Below are positions 11,130 through 23,366 of a DNA stretch of 64,000 nt, one piece after another. A program made the translations under genes and the position numbers. The notes under the pieces were generated by a model. That model was not told where the DNA came from, made no database searches, and saw only the letters and a list, made by a program, of their open reading frames with translations. The stretch comes from Auanema rhodensis. Taxonomy: Eukaryota; Nematoda; Chromadorea; Rhabditida; Rhabditidae. The first letter of the stretch is position 1; each line of letters begins with the position of its first letter. The stretch lies in NCBI GenBank assembly GCA_964057225.1, contig OZ059895.1:6324001-6388000 (forward strand), written 5' to 3'.

Positions 11130-12628
11130 ATGATGGAAGAAAGTGAACAGGTTTTTAATTCTGGTTGATATTGTTATTTACTCCTCATATCTAGAATTTC
11201 GTGTTGAAACATGTAGAAGGGGATATTCTCAATCCTACTCGCAGTGCTGAAGTTATTAACATCCTATTGCACTGTGTAGACGACAGTGGTTTGTGTCTCT
11301 ACAGTGTAAAAAAAATGATTTTTTTTTAAACTAGGTGTCTATGGTTCTGGTGGATTGTTTGATTTGATGAAAAGAAAATATCCGTCTATTCTCGATGCAT
11401 ATGAGAATATTCCGGATTTAAGCAAAGGACAAGCTCATATTGTCATCAATGATGTTTTGAACGGAACTGGCAGTGTTGTCATTTTTTTGATAGCTCAAGA
11501 TCAAAATGATAGAAGTCTGTGAGAGTCTGAGTTCAAAGAAATTGCGTTTTCAGGCCATATAGAACAAGATGTTTTTGAATCTTCAATGAAGAATGCTTCT
11601 GAGTTGGTTAAAACGTTTCCTAATGCATCTGTTAATCTGCCAAAAATTGGTTATGGGACTGATTTGAATTGGAATACAGTATAGTAGTTCATTGATTGCA
11701 TATATCCACAGATTCACTTAAGGTTGAACAAATGATTGAGAGATATTTCTTGAGATACCGAATCTCTTGCACTGTTTTTCATTATAAACGACCTGCAAGG
11801 CCAACAACTACTGCTCGGCGTCCAGCTCTTCGCTTAGTTGATGGTAATGGAGATAGAGATCGTTCAGAATCGCCTTTACCAGGTAGATTATTGACTATAT
11901 GTACTGCTTACATAAAATTACAGCTAAACGAGCTCGGAAACCAATTGTTGATTTGACAAGGTTAGATAACGACGACCGAAGTTCTTCATCATCTTCAAGT
12001 GCTGAGAGTAGTGAAGGTGAATACGAACCAAGTGATATTGAAGGTTAGTTATAACTAATTGGAGCATTTATAACTGGCAGTTTAGATAAACAAGATCCGT
12101 CTAGCTCTGATTCAAGTTTGGAATCAGACGACGAGGAGGAAGAAATAGAAACCGAAGATGATGTAGAGAGTGAAGATGAATACGTGGATGATAGATACAA
12201 GAAACCACCGTCGAGAAAACCTTTTCCTATACCTGAAGTGAAACCAAAATCTGAGGATTCTTTCAACGGAGCAGTTGTTTCACTTTTCGACGTGCCCGAA
12301 GATCTACTTAACGAATATATGTATATACTGTTTTATGTTCTTTATCATTATTTCTTATTTTAGGTCGTTTATCCAACAACAAGGTGGAGAAGTTGTAACC
12401 AATGAAGATGATTTGAAAAAAGCTACAGTGTCTGTTGTTTATAATCTTGAATTATTGCAAAACGCGGAAAAATTAGATGAATTCAGGTAGAATCAAAGAT
12501 ATTTCTAAATCATTAAAATCACTTTTAGACTAAAATTTGATAATGATTGCTTACAAGTTACATCCAATTATCTTGACGATCTGATTGCTGATGTTTCTGA
12601 TGTTAATATCCATTCTTACGTGCTTTGA
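11130..12628 (+). CDS. ALC1-type macro domain protein with acidic middle and C-terminal BRCT-like domain
   Basis: The first exon is tiny (MMEESEQ). Joined in frame, it runs into an ADP-ribose-binding macro fold closely matching the CHD1L C-terminus: HVEGDILNP, LLHCVDDSGVYGSGGLFDLM (about 11265-11370), VVIFLIAQDQNDRS, and NLPKIGYGTDLNWNTVERMI (about 11635-11740). In ALC1 this domain senses the ATPase and nucleic-acid ADP-ribosylation state. A Pro/Thr/Arg segment follows, then a strongly acidic Ser/Asp/Glu stretch (about 12090-12190). The last 90 or so residues read FNGAVVSLFDVPEDLLNEY, SFIQQQGGEVV and ATVSVVYNLELL, which has the layout of a BRCT repeat. The stop is at 12626-12628. The first macro exon uses a weak donor (GTCTGT) at about 11515 to keep frame. 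The gene starts 243 bp after the ATPase gene on the same strand. Confidence 0.85.
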
Positions 12629-12725
12629 AATAAAAAAAAACTATTTATTATGGAGTATTATCACCAGGCATTTCAAAAATTGAGTGAACATACATCAAGA
12701 GATCTCTATACAAAGCTGTATCATA

Positions 12726-13200
12726 TTATTTTATGTTTTCTTTTATATTTTTCTGTTTTTTTCGCCGTGTGGCTGACTTTAACTTCTTTTTATTCTGTCG
12801 AGGCTTCAAACCCGTAGCGCAGCTTTTTTTATTACTTATACTAGATCCCAACAGTTTTCGTAACCTATTAGCTGCAGCAGCCTCATCTTTTGGATCCAAT
12901 ACGATAAAACTAAAATTTTACATGTTGTCAACTGTTGTCTTTCGTACGGCTTACCCTTCTTTTCGGTACAACTCAGCACTATCCACAGCTTTTCTGGCTT
13001 TTGTAAATGTTATTTTTTCTTTTAGTAGTCGGTGGGTAGTGCTGGTGAGAGCTTTGTCTACGTCTGCTTTCTTTTCTACAAAAGAAAAAAAAGAAAAATG
13101 ATAAAGGTGCGATATGGAGAAGAAACATACTTCCACTAGCACCGGCCTTCAAAAGATCATCTAATTTAGTTGTTTGTTTCTTCTTCGTTCGTGAAAACAT
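12726..13200 (-). CDS. Small Lys/Arg-rich protein, probably nuclear; family not recognised
   Basis: The frame starts MFSRTKKKQTTKLDDLLKAG at 13200. It joins in frame to a helical, coiled-coil-like exon (KADVDKALTST, KARKAVDSAELYRKEG), and then to VLDPKDEAAAANRLRKLLG and a very basic tail (NKKKLKSATRRKKQK) ending at 12726. Two short introns have standard borders, and the product is about 125 residues. Composition suggests a nucleolar or RNA-associated protein, but no domain is named with any confidence. Its start lies 147 bp downstream of the Ras-like gene on the same strand, with an acceptor-like ATTCAG 8 bp before the ATG, so it is probably the last gene of an operon. Its 3' end faces the macro-BRCT gene, leaving under 100 bp between the two stop codons. 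Confidence 0.6.
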
Positions 13201-13347
13201 TATGAATACTGAATCTGACTATATATAAAACATAATTACTAAAAATGCAGGTATTTATATAGATTCAACTATTCAAACTGTAACAAGTCATCGATAATGA
13301 AAATGAGAAGTTTTTATAAAACCAAAAGATGATATATTTGCAACATG

Positions 13348-14447
13348 CTAGTTGTGGAATAGCTTTAATAATTTACTACCAGTCTTTATTTTACTGAGAC
13401 TGGGTGTTTTATGAAGTTGTACAGGCTTCGGGGCTTTCGCGCGAAGCTGACTTGAACGACTAGATGAACGAAGAGAAAAACCACTAGATTTTCCTGAATA
13501 TGAACAAAAGAAATTAAATCATAATAGAAAAAACATACGAGGCGAAACAATTTCAGAATCAGATGAACAAAGACGAGGAGATGGACTTCTTGTACCGTTT
13601 ACAATACTCTTTAATACAAAAAACGTAAAAGAAAACAAAGAATCGTTTACCTTAAACGACGAATGTAGTAATTGTGAAAGCGGCCGACTATCTCCTGTAG
13701 CAGCAAATTCAGAAAACTGAGCCTTATATTTAGCGGCTACAGACTCTCCCTCTAACTCGGGTACTTGTCTAAAAATGAAAATTTTTAAAAATAAGAGGAA
13801 TGGCCAATGGTACGAACAAGTGGTAAATAGTAGCTCATATGTACTTATATAAACTGCTTTACTTTCAACAATTGAAAGAAGAAGAATATATTTATATAAA
13901 TAATAAATTAAGACCACACCTATAACGCTCGAGATCATTCTTGTTGCCCAACAGGATCGTTCGATGTTCGCGAGCACACAAGACGTGCTCATGTTTGCTG
14001 ATCCTATCCAGTACATTCTCTGCATATCTGAAACCAAATACAGCGTATTGAACAAGGTGTCTATTGCTCACTGTAAGCTGAGCTGACTAGTGACATCGTA
14101 AACTACAATAAAAATATCAGCCCAAGCCATCCAACGCATTTCATCTCTATTCACATCATCAACTGTATCCATCACCCAAACCATAAGTGACTGCCCATCA
14201 ACTGTATCTTGACGGCAATACGTATCTTCTAAAAGGTTAAAATTTCTGATTATTCCAAAAAGAGCGAATCAAACCTAAAAGCGAATCATATTCGCCAATA
14301 AACCGTTTAGTTATATACTTTACTGCAATTGCTGTAATAATCGATATGCGCGACTGGAAATTATTTGAAAAGCTTACCTGACTTGCCCGATCCTGACATA
14401 CCCACGAGAGCTACATGCAATTCCCTGAGTGGAACGGACGGACGCAT
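13348..14447 (-). CDS. Atypical Ras-like small GTPase of the RERG/RASL11 group
   Basis: The ATG at 14447 follows an acceptor-like TTTTTTCAG by 2 bases. The P-loop GMSGSGKS (about 14385-14410) is intact and is followed by YITKRFIGEYDSLLEDTY, the switch I region typical of RERG and RASL11 proteins. The G3 box reads DTVDD instead of DTAGQ, so the switch II glycine and the catalytic glutamine of Ras are missing. The G4 box GNKNDLERYRQV (about 13930) is normal and G5 is weak (FAATGD). The C-terminal 60 residues are Ser/Arg-rich and end KLLKLFHN with no CAAX box, so membrane anchoring by prenylation is not expected. About six short introns join in frame. Inference: low or altered GTP hydrolysis, as known for related unconventional Ras proteins. 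Confidence 0.82.
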
Positions 14448-14584
14448 TTCTGAAAAAAACATTTATTCCTATTTATCGAAACACAAATCGGTGATCGTTT
14501 GAATATGAAAGCAGGTTAAATTTGACAAGTCGAGGTCAAATATGCATATTACTGGTTTAGATAATTTGAAATAAAAACCTCAGG

Positions 14585-16831
14585 CTAGAATTGCGATGAA
14601 GAATTTTCTGACGATTCGGGATCTGTACTTTTAGGAGAGCTATCAGTACTTTGTGACCCGTCACCACAAATATCCGGAAAAGCAGGTAGGTAAACGATAG
14701 CGGCCGGATTTTGCCGCTGTCGCTCGATCGCGATGCACAACGGGTCAGTTGGATGGAAGAGCATCGTCACCTGACGGTTATTGGACTCTGGTAACCCGCT
14801 CAATGGGAGTCGTAAGAAAACCATGTTAGTCCTTCTAGAAGATATTCTGAAAACACATAAATAAGAAAAATTAAAGCTGAATACTAAAAAAACTACCGGA
14901 TTTCTTTATTTTCATGATAATCGGCTTGCATTTTTCCAGAAAGCATTTTTATTTGACAACGATCATCGATTTGGAACAGCTTGGGGTCAAGATAAGGCGA
15001 TTGTAAACTGACTTTGCTAGCCTAGAATTAGAAAAAAACACATATAAAAAACTTAGATAGTGTAATTACATGTAATGAGGGCAAGGGTAATTGATTTAAT
15101 ATTCTCCTCCTAGAATCGGATTGACTTCTTACAACTGAGAAAAAGGACAAAAATTAGTTTCGGTGATAGAAAAGATATAAAACCTCGCTTTCGATAGCGA
15201 TAAATGCTCTGAAAAGCAATTCGACGAAATTGTTCAGCACCAGGCCAACAAGTGTCACTCATAGGAAAAGCCATTCGTTCCGGCGAATCCTCATAGAAAT
15301 TTAAAAATTTACTATCAAACTATAATAGTAAATGTCAAAATAAAAAAAATCAACGAGAACTAACATCTTCAAAAACTTCTAAAACATCAGCACTCCTCCA
15401 ATCCATTACAACATAAAAACATGGAAGAATGTTGGGATCTCTAACACCATCATTGTTACTAGTAATAATATGAACTGCAAAAAATATAAACGTTTTAAAA
15501 ATTTTAGAACGGATACTCACAAGGTAGCATGCGAATCAGTAAGAAAAAATCATCAAACAAGCCAACTCTATCTATTCGTAAATTAGATCTGTAGTTAGCC
15601 CCGCGTAAGAATTCGGGAATCCGACCCTGCTTTTTGGCCCGTTCAAATAGAAAAGTGTTAATTCTTTGTTTCAAACCGGACATTATTTCTGTACGTAGAT
15701 AGGAGTCATGTAAATCACCGCTGAATGATAAAAAAGTTACATCTTTGGGCAGTGTTAAACACTTACTATAAATACATAGAATCATCATCATGAATTGTAT
15801 AACCTAAAACCCGTAGAGGTACAAGTTTACCCGTGTCCGATTCCACTTGGACAATATGAATAATTTGTTGATGATGGGAACTAATCATTAGATATCTTCC
15901 ACACAAATTTACACCGTGCGTTAAACTAACACGATCAGCTAATGATCGATATGTTCCACATATTTTGCCAGTCTATAAATTTACCATATATAGAGTTTCT
16001 GAAGGTTTCAGCAGAAACTGCTAACCTCCACGTTGACTGACACAAATGTATAGTCTTCTAAAGACATTGATGCTAGAGGTAAACTTTCCGTATGAGAATA
16101 AATACGATCAAGGTTATAAGATGTCTCTGGACCCTAAAACGAAAAATGAACAATAACAGTTAAAAGAAGAAAAGATGAAAACCGTACTCTTAAAGAAGTT
16201 ATAGCAACAACAACGAAAAATTTACTATCACAAGTGAAATACAACCCTTCTTGCTTGATTTGTCCGTCAAATGGCATGGCGGCTTCTCCCACCGGATCAA
16301 ACACTCTCTTGAAATTACTTTGTTAACAACTAATCTCATAAGGCATTTCATATTGTTTTTAAAGAAAATTATTAATGAAACACGACATTGTAAAAACATA
16401 TCTAAATCAATTTCTTACCATGAGAAAATCTTCTGGAAGAGCATCAATAGCTCTTTCAACTCCTAAGTATTTTTGAACTTTGACGATTCTTAAAGCACCA
16501 TTACAAGATATCATATATTTACCATCCGGTGTCCATCCCATAAGACAATCTCGACTGTTAGGTTCGAACCCAACCTAGATTAAAATTGGAGATGCTAGCA
16601 TGGCAGGACTAAGACACAAACCGGAAAATTTCTATCAAGTCGTATTGTGGAATAGAAGTCAAAATCCCCTGTATAATTTCTATTGCCTCGTAGTGCTCGA
16701 CCTCGTTCACGCTCTTGGAGCATTACATAAGGATTACATGACGGTATTCGTCGTCGCCTGCACCACTCTTGGTCAAATTGTGTTTCCGACAGATACATTG
16801 GAGCTGCACGAGAACTTGAAGGCACATTCAT
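14585..16831 (-). CDS. DET1 homologue (DDB1-CUL4 ubiquitin ligase substrate adaptor subunit)
   Basis: DET1 partners COP1 in a CUL4-DDB1 ubiquitin ligase that controls turnover of transcription factors. The proposed start MNVPSSSRAAP at 16831 follows a TCTATAG acceptor by a few bases. Regions resembling DET1 appear in order: a Arg-rich start with RERGRALRG, CLMGWTPDGKYMISCNG (about 16520), LLISSHHQQIIHIVQVES (about 15860), a block with LRTEIMSGLKQRINTFLFER (about 15680), VSLQSPYLDPKLFQIDDRCQ (about 15000), and the end block RQVTMLFHPTDPLCIAIERQ (about 14760). The tail after this is a short Ser/Pro-rich extension ending SSSQF at 14585, not found in human DET1. About a dozen short introns occur. 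The family assignment comes from remembered DET1 sequence and should be confirmed by alignment; the N-terminal exon is the least certain. Confidence 0.82.
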
Positions 16832-17009
16832 TCCTACTATAGAATTAGAAACAATGGTAGAAGTTCATAACTATTTTTTCCGAGTATACTCAGAAAAATA
16901 AAATATTTTCAGAGGGATATCCCTATAACTTTCAGTCACGCAGACCTAGCTAAACACTATACTTCAATACATTCTACATTACAGAAGAGTTATCTATCAG
17001 AACAAAAAT

Positions 17010-17459
17010 CTAATTAATGCGATTCCATTGGAAATAGTCTGGTTTGTACTGGCCAGGCGCGGGATGATCAGAAAGATAAGCTGAGTCGAGTTTTCCCTCC
17101 ATGTACAGCTTCCTTCTTTGAGCACCAATGGCTTCAGCACGCTGAAATATCATGGTTTGTGATGCCGAAGGTATAAAGACGTACCTTCTTCTGCTTATCT
17201 CCAGTTAAACATTCTTGGAAATCTCTATGTTCCAAGTCGCAATATTTGCGCCCCAACTTAGCCCCATATGCTTCCATACAGCGATAGAACTGTGATTCGA
17301 AGAAACCACATACTCTTCCTAAAGTACATGACTCAAATATAAACTGTTTGACTATGAACCTTGTTGAGAAAGGGGAAGTGAGAAAGTATCCGAAATTGGA
17401 GCTTTCACAATTGGGGTAAGGGTTGAGAAATTCTCAGGAACCCTGTTTCCTGTGGCCAT
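17010..17459 (-). CDS. NDUFS5-like accessory subunit of mitochondrial complex I
   Basis: NDUFS5 is a small CHCH-type accessory subunit on the intermembrane-space side of NADH:ubiquinone oxidoreductase. The ATG at 17459 starts MATGNRVPENF. The core then shows CGFFESQFYRCMEAYGA, GRKYCDLEHRDFQECLTGDK and RRKLYMEGKL, matching the family pattern C-x9-C...C...DF-x-ECL...K...R...QR-x-KL-x-EGK with the paired cysteines in place. The protein ends FQWNRIN at 17010. Two introns (about 17163-17184 and 17321-17358) have normal borders and keep frame. The length, about 120 residues, fits. It is first in a run of four same-strand genes with small gaps, so it is probably the lead gene of an operon; the next ATG (DET1) is 178 bp downstream. 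Confidence 0.85.
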
Positions 17460-17807
17460 CCCTAAAATGTTATAACAAATTAATATTACTTAATCAAATA
17501 TTTTTTGATCGCATATATAAAACAAATTAAACACAAAATTCGATAACCATCACTCAAACTTCCCCTTTCTTAAAACAACAATGCAATTTAAAAAGCAAGA
17601 GTAATTAATAAAGTTGGTGATTTATGGCCAACAAACTTCAAAGAATATTAAATTTAAGCGAAACTACAAAATTGTTCTCCCGTCTACCCAAGTACATCCA
17701 ATTAGAGTTCGCACATCTCTCTCTCTTCCTCTTTTACGCGGGTGGTCCCCAAAATCGATTTTAACTCACAAGTCTCCCTAAATATCAGTTCACGTTATAC
17801 AAGAAAT
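17460..17807. promoter_or_regulatory. Divergent promoter between the NDUFS5-led operon and the membrane micropeptide gene
   Basis: About 350 bp between divergent start codons. It contains a pyrimidine-rich stretch with CTCTCTCTTCCTCTTTTACGCGGG near 17718-17745 and an acceptor-like ATATCAG at about 17782-17788, 19 bp before the micropeptide ATG. No repeat or RNA gene is seen. Confidence 0.5.
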
Positions 17808-18141
17808 ATGGATGTTATATATGACGTAGTAGAGAGTAAGTTAATATTTTCAATATTTAAAAATATCCTAATTGAGGCATTCACATCTTCATCCCAGTGG
17901 TTGCAATAGTCTTCATCTGTGTCGTATTATATATCAACAGCAGAAAAGAAATTGAAGAAACAACGGTAGAATCAATATTATGTCAAGGTAATCAATCCAA
18001 TAATTATAAAATAAAAAGTATTTTTAGGGTTTTTACCCTTAAACTTAAAACAAACAAAAAAATATTTAAACAGTAGCATACTATACTCTTTCAGAAAACA
18101 TTGCAACATCAAAAACAAAGGAAGATAAGAAGAGTGAATAA
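17808..18141 (+). CDS. 54-codon single-pass membrane micropeptide (three exons)
   Basis: A short frame survives two standard introns. Exon 1 encodes MDVIYDVVE and leaves one base before a GTAAGT donor. Exon 2 after CATCCCAG reads MVAIVFICVVLYINSRKE, a clear membrane span followed by a positive charge pair, and ends before a GTAATC donor. Exon 3 after CTTTCAG gives NIATSKTKEDKKSE and a TAA at 18139-18141. The reading phases match across both joins, which is unlikely by chance. The topology would be a short N-terminus, one membrane helix and a charged, mostly polar tail, like many SMIM-type proteins. I know of no family. It is easily missed because each exon is under 120 bp. Divergent from the NDUFS5 gene. 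Confidence 0.6.
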
Positions 18142-18460
18142 TTGCAATTTACAAGAAAAGCTATGCAATATGCAAAGAAGCGAGGACTAGCCAACATGAT
18201 ATTCTTTCTAAAAACAAAAAAATCCGTTCTTACAGATCTGTGAATATTGTCTTTTATAAATAGGTATCAGCATAAATTATATTTCATGAAACATGAAGAA
18301 AAAAGAAATAAATATAGCTCGTGGAAGATGGGGTGTTTTTTCCGAGCTGTGAAGTTATGTTACAGGGTATATTAACAGTAGATATATAGAAACAGATGTA
18401 TCAGATATGAACATTTGTTATAAAGTTCAATCAAATAGGAGTTATTACCTTGCACTAGGC
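18142..18460. other. Convergent intergenic region between the micropeptide gene and mek-2
   Basis: About 320 bp between two facing stop codons, so it should hold both 3' UTRs. An AATAAA lies at about 18308-18313. No open frame of interest and no repeat were seen. Confidence 0.5.
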
Positions 18461-19997
<1,537 letters not shown>

Positions 19998-22924
19998 CTT
20001 AAATGGCAGTAGATATAGAAAATACTTTTAAAATTTAAATATTCTTAAGCAAATCACGAAGCAATCACCGTTTATTACAGACTAATCTTATTTATTGCCA
20101 AACGAAAAACGCAAAGAGTGCAGTACGGATTGTAAACAGAATACAACACTAGGAGCTCTCTTCTAAAGTTATTATTTATAAAATTAAAGATTCAATGCTA
20201 TTTTCTGTTCAAATATTATATAACCTGAACTCAAGAAAATACTAATGATAACAAAAAATTTGAATTTTGTTAACTATTGAAGTTAACGATACTAAGAGTA
20301 GTAACACAAATCTGTTCAATTTTCTCTAATATTAATGAAATACTGTTTCAAAAAATAACTACTTAAATAAAAAAAAGTATCATGAATTATTATTTGAAAT
20401 TAATAGAATGGTTCGATACTAATGAAGTTAAGTGGGTTAGGAATAATTTTTAATTTTCCCAAACTTCATTACAACTCATTTATAATACTCCATAATTATT
20501 GTGATATAAAATGGAGAGAAGAGGTTGTTTTTCTCGAACTTTAACTCATGGAGAATACTTGTTCAGAAATCTGAATGTTGGGAGGAAACGGTAACATATG
20601 GAAGTGAGAACGGAGAACCAGAAATGTAATGTTCTTTTAATTCTGAGTTTGATAAATATGTTATTATTCATAGGTACAAAAACACCAAAATTATTTTGTG
20701 GAAGTATAAAAAATGATAAGATATTTTTCTCTGAATAAACAATATGGGTTTTCTTTTCATGAAAATTTTAGAATACAAGAAAAGAAAAATGACATTTCAA
20801 GATTTATGCTATTCTGTTAACGTTAACCTTAAACAAATTTCATAGACTTATCATTATCATATCAATATTTTATACATATTATAAATCTCTTTTAATAAAT
20901 CTCATCCATAACTTCATTTAAATGTGATTATTTTGAAATTATAATTATAGAAACATCATCAAATATTTTAATCTTTATATCATTGTACTCATAAAAGGGA
21001 AATTGAATTATAAAAAAAGAGAAATCAACTGGGGCGTGAATAGATAGATACCAATCAACGGAACAGCGAAAGAACTTTGTTTGAGCCTTGATTCAATTTT
21101 CGATTTCTCGAGTTTACCCTTAAGTTACAGGTAAAAATTCTCTAAGGGTTTTCAGCTGTTTTTTCATGCATTTTAAATCATTTTTATTAAAATAGATTAA
21201 AGCTATCAATCATGATTTTTATAGAAAATATGATGCGATTTTAAATTGAAAACTATGAGATGTCGACACTTTCATTTCTCGATTTAAAAAACTAAGAGCT
21301 TTCGTACAGCTAGAGAATAATCAGTCAGAAAACTGGATATGATTCTAGTGTTCATGATATGCAGCTACACGAGAAATAGCCAATTTTTTCGATCCAACCT
21401 CGCTTTCCAAAAATGATTAATTAAAAATTAGAATCATATGTCGTTCGCTTATTGTTCTTCACTAATGTTAGCACGCTATTATTTCATCAGTTTCAAAATC
21501 ATTGAGATAGACAACAAACAGATTATCAAGATTTTTTGAATCAAGTGTCTATTGACCCTTTCTATCATATTGTTTCATGTATCAGCTGTACATATGGACT
21601 ATGATGAAGACATACGAACAAAAATCCAAAATCAAGATTTAATATTTTAAAAACTACATACATCACTGTATGTGATATAACTTGATATCATCTATCTCTG
21701 TACGTATATGTATGTGACGTTTTAGCTTATACAAATAAGCCAAAAAAAAACTTGACATATACATATATGCAGCAAGTTTCTAAAAGAAAGTGAAACACCT
21801 CATTTTCCTTTTCAATTCTTTCGTTAAGTTATAATTTTTTAAACTCTCTTGTAATTTCTTTGAAAAATCTGAAACTAAGCTTTTGAAAACTCATTAGAAT
21901 ATGTGTTAAGCTGTATTGTCTCTAGACGAGCTTGGTTTTTGATCAATTGATCTTAAGAACACTAAGATCAAGTTGACTGATTAAGCATATTTCAAATTGA
22001 AACATTATATATTCAATATTAAATAAAAATTAATATATACTTCAACAATGAATATTCCCTCTATCTGCAGGATAATTTATAAAATATTTGAAATGCATTG
22101 CTATTTGATGCAACACTTGCTCAATCAACGAATTGTATAAGTTAGCAAATCACTATAAATAAGTTTATATTAATTCTGCAAATATAAACTGTCATATGAG
22201 AAAACCTCATTCTCTCAACAATATTAAAAACATTCTCAATTGAACATAGATTATTCGTTTTTTAAAGGAATTATCGGATAGCTTTGTTCCCAGAAATATG
22301 TTTAGCTATAAGACCTACAGTCGGATTGTTGCATGTCTAGCCATCCGCCCGACTAGGTGTCCGTATTACAGGCAAAAGCCGTATGAACAAGATCTTTGCT
22401 CTTCTATCTTAGACTGTGATGATTAAATGGATAGGTGTCCTTCGCTTTTTCCTAGCTTACACAGTGAAGTGCAGGTTTGTGGGTGTTATAGGTTTTAAGG
22501 CTTAGAAAGCCTTCAGAAGAGAGTGGTCGTTAGAACAAGATCAAATTACGTGATCTGATTGGGCGGACTGATCAGATATGTTCGTAACCAAGCCAACCTT
22601 TCAGATCAAGTAGACTACCTATCCAGATGCTTTCATGTCCTGTTATGCCATCCGATATCATCATGAGAAATATAAATCCGAATTATGAGATATTGCCTTC
22701 GGAAGCAAAAAAAAACTTGGAAAGAAATAAGAAGATGAAAGAAAAATAAACCACAGAACATTTTCTTTTGAACCATAAATTTTATATTTCCGGAAAGAAT
22801 TTGCAAGGTGGTTTCCAAAGATTATCGTTAAATATAATGGTTGACCGTCTTTTAATAATCTTATAAGAGATTTAAAAATTGAAATGTTGGATTTAGAAAA
22901 AATTAACAATGACTGCTCATTTTT
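19998..22924. other. AT-rich intergenic region upstream of mek-2
   Basis: About 2.9 kb with no frame that I can support. Most is featureless AT-rich DNA with many short homopolymers. A patch at about 22290-22640 is noticeably richer in G and C. It contains a 7 bp hairpin (AAGGCTT-AGA-AAGCCTT) near 22497-22513 and two arms that weakly resemble each other in inverted order, and may be an old mobile-element remnant. The promoter of mek-2 must lie at the left end. Confidence 0.5.
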
Positions 22925-23251
22925 TTAAAGGAAAAGCATGATAATAGGGAAGTGTAAATGTTGCTTGACCCCAAAATCACATAGTTCTTTTAAAGACGAA
23001 AGAAAACTTTTTCTAGTATTTCGAAAATCATATTTCTGTATATACACGACCTGATCTGTATCCATTAGCCAAAACCCAAAATGCTTATAGGAAAAAGATG
23101 ATACGACGGAAATCTTAGAAATTAGATCCGAACCATGTCCTGTCCAAGACGTTACCTGAGATGGGCGGTGATTGTCAAAATTGTCTGTCAAATCCAAAAC
23201 CTGAAACCAGCTTCTTTTATCTGTATATAAGCTGAGTTCATCAAACTTCAA
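22925..23251 (-). pseudogene. Unassigned open frame, possible exon or decayed gene
   Basis: The frame stays open for about 115 codons (stop-free from about 23271 to 22925), long for DNA this AT-rich. It has balanced composition with Trp residues (RSWFQVLDLTD, VTSWTGHGSDL, HFGFWLMDTDQ) and ends PIIMLFL. There is no ATG near its 5' end; the first codons are TTG and a TTGAAG just upstream could act as a splice acceptor. I do not recognise a domain. It could be one exon of an unseen minus-strand gene, or a relic. Coordinates cover the clearest part. Confidence 0.3.
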
Positions 23252-23366
23252 TCCGCATGGAGATCTTCAATTAATATACAGAAATGTATCTTTAATTTCA
23301 GTTTCTGTCTATAACTTTTTCTTGTGTCTATTCTAAAACTATACTTCTCAATTGAGCAATTTAGAA

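Noticed and set aside
13519-14055. 178-codon continuous minus-strand frame
   Set aside because: It reads through introns and out of frame over the Ras-like gene exons; the spliced GTPase explains the region better.
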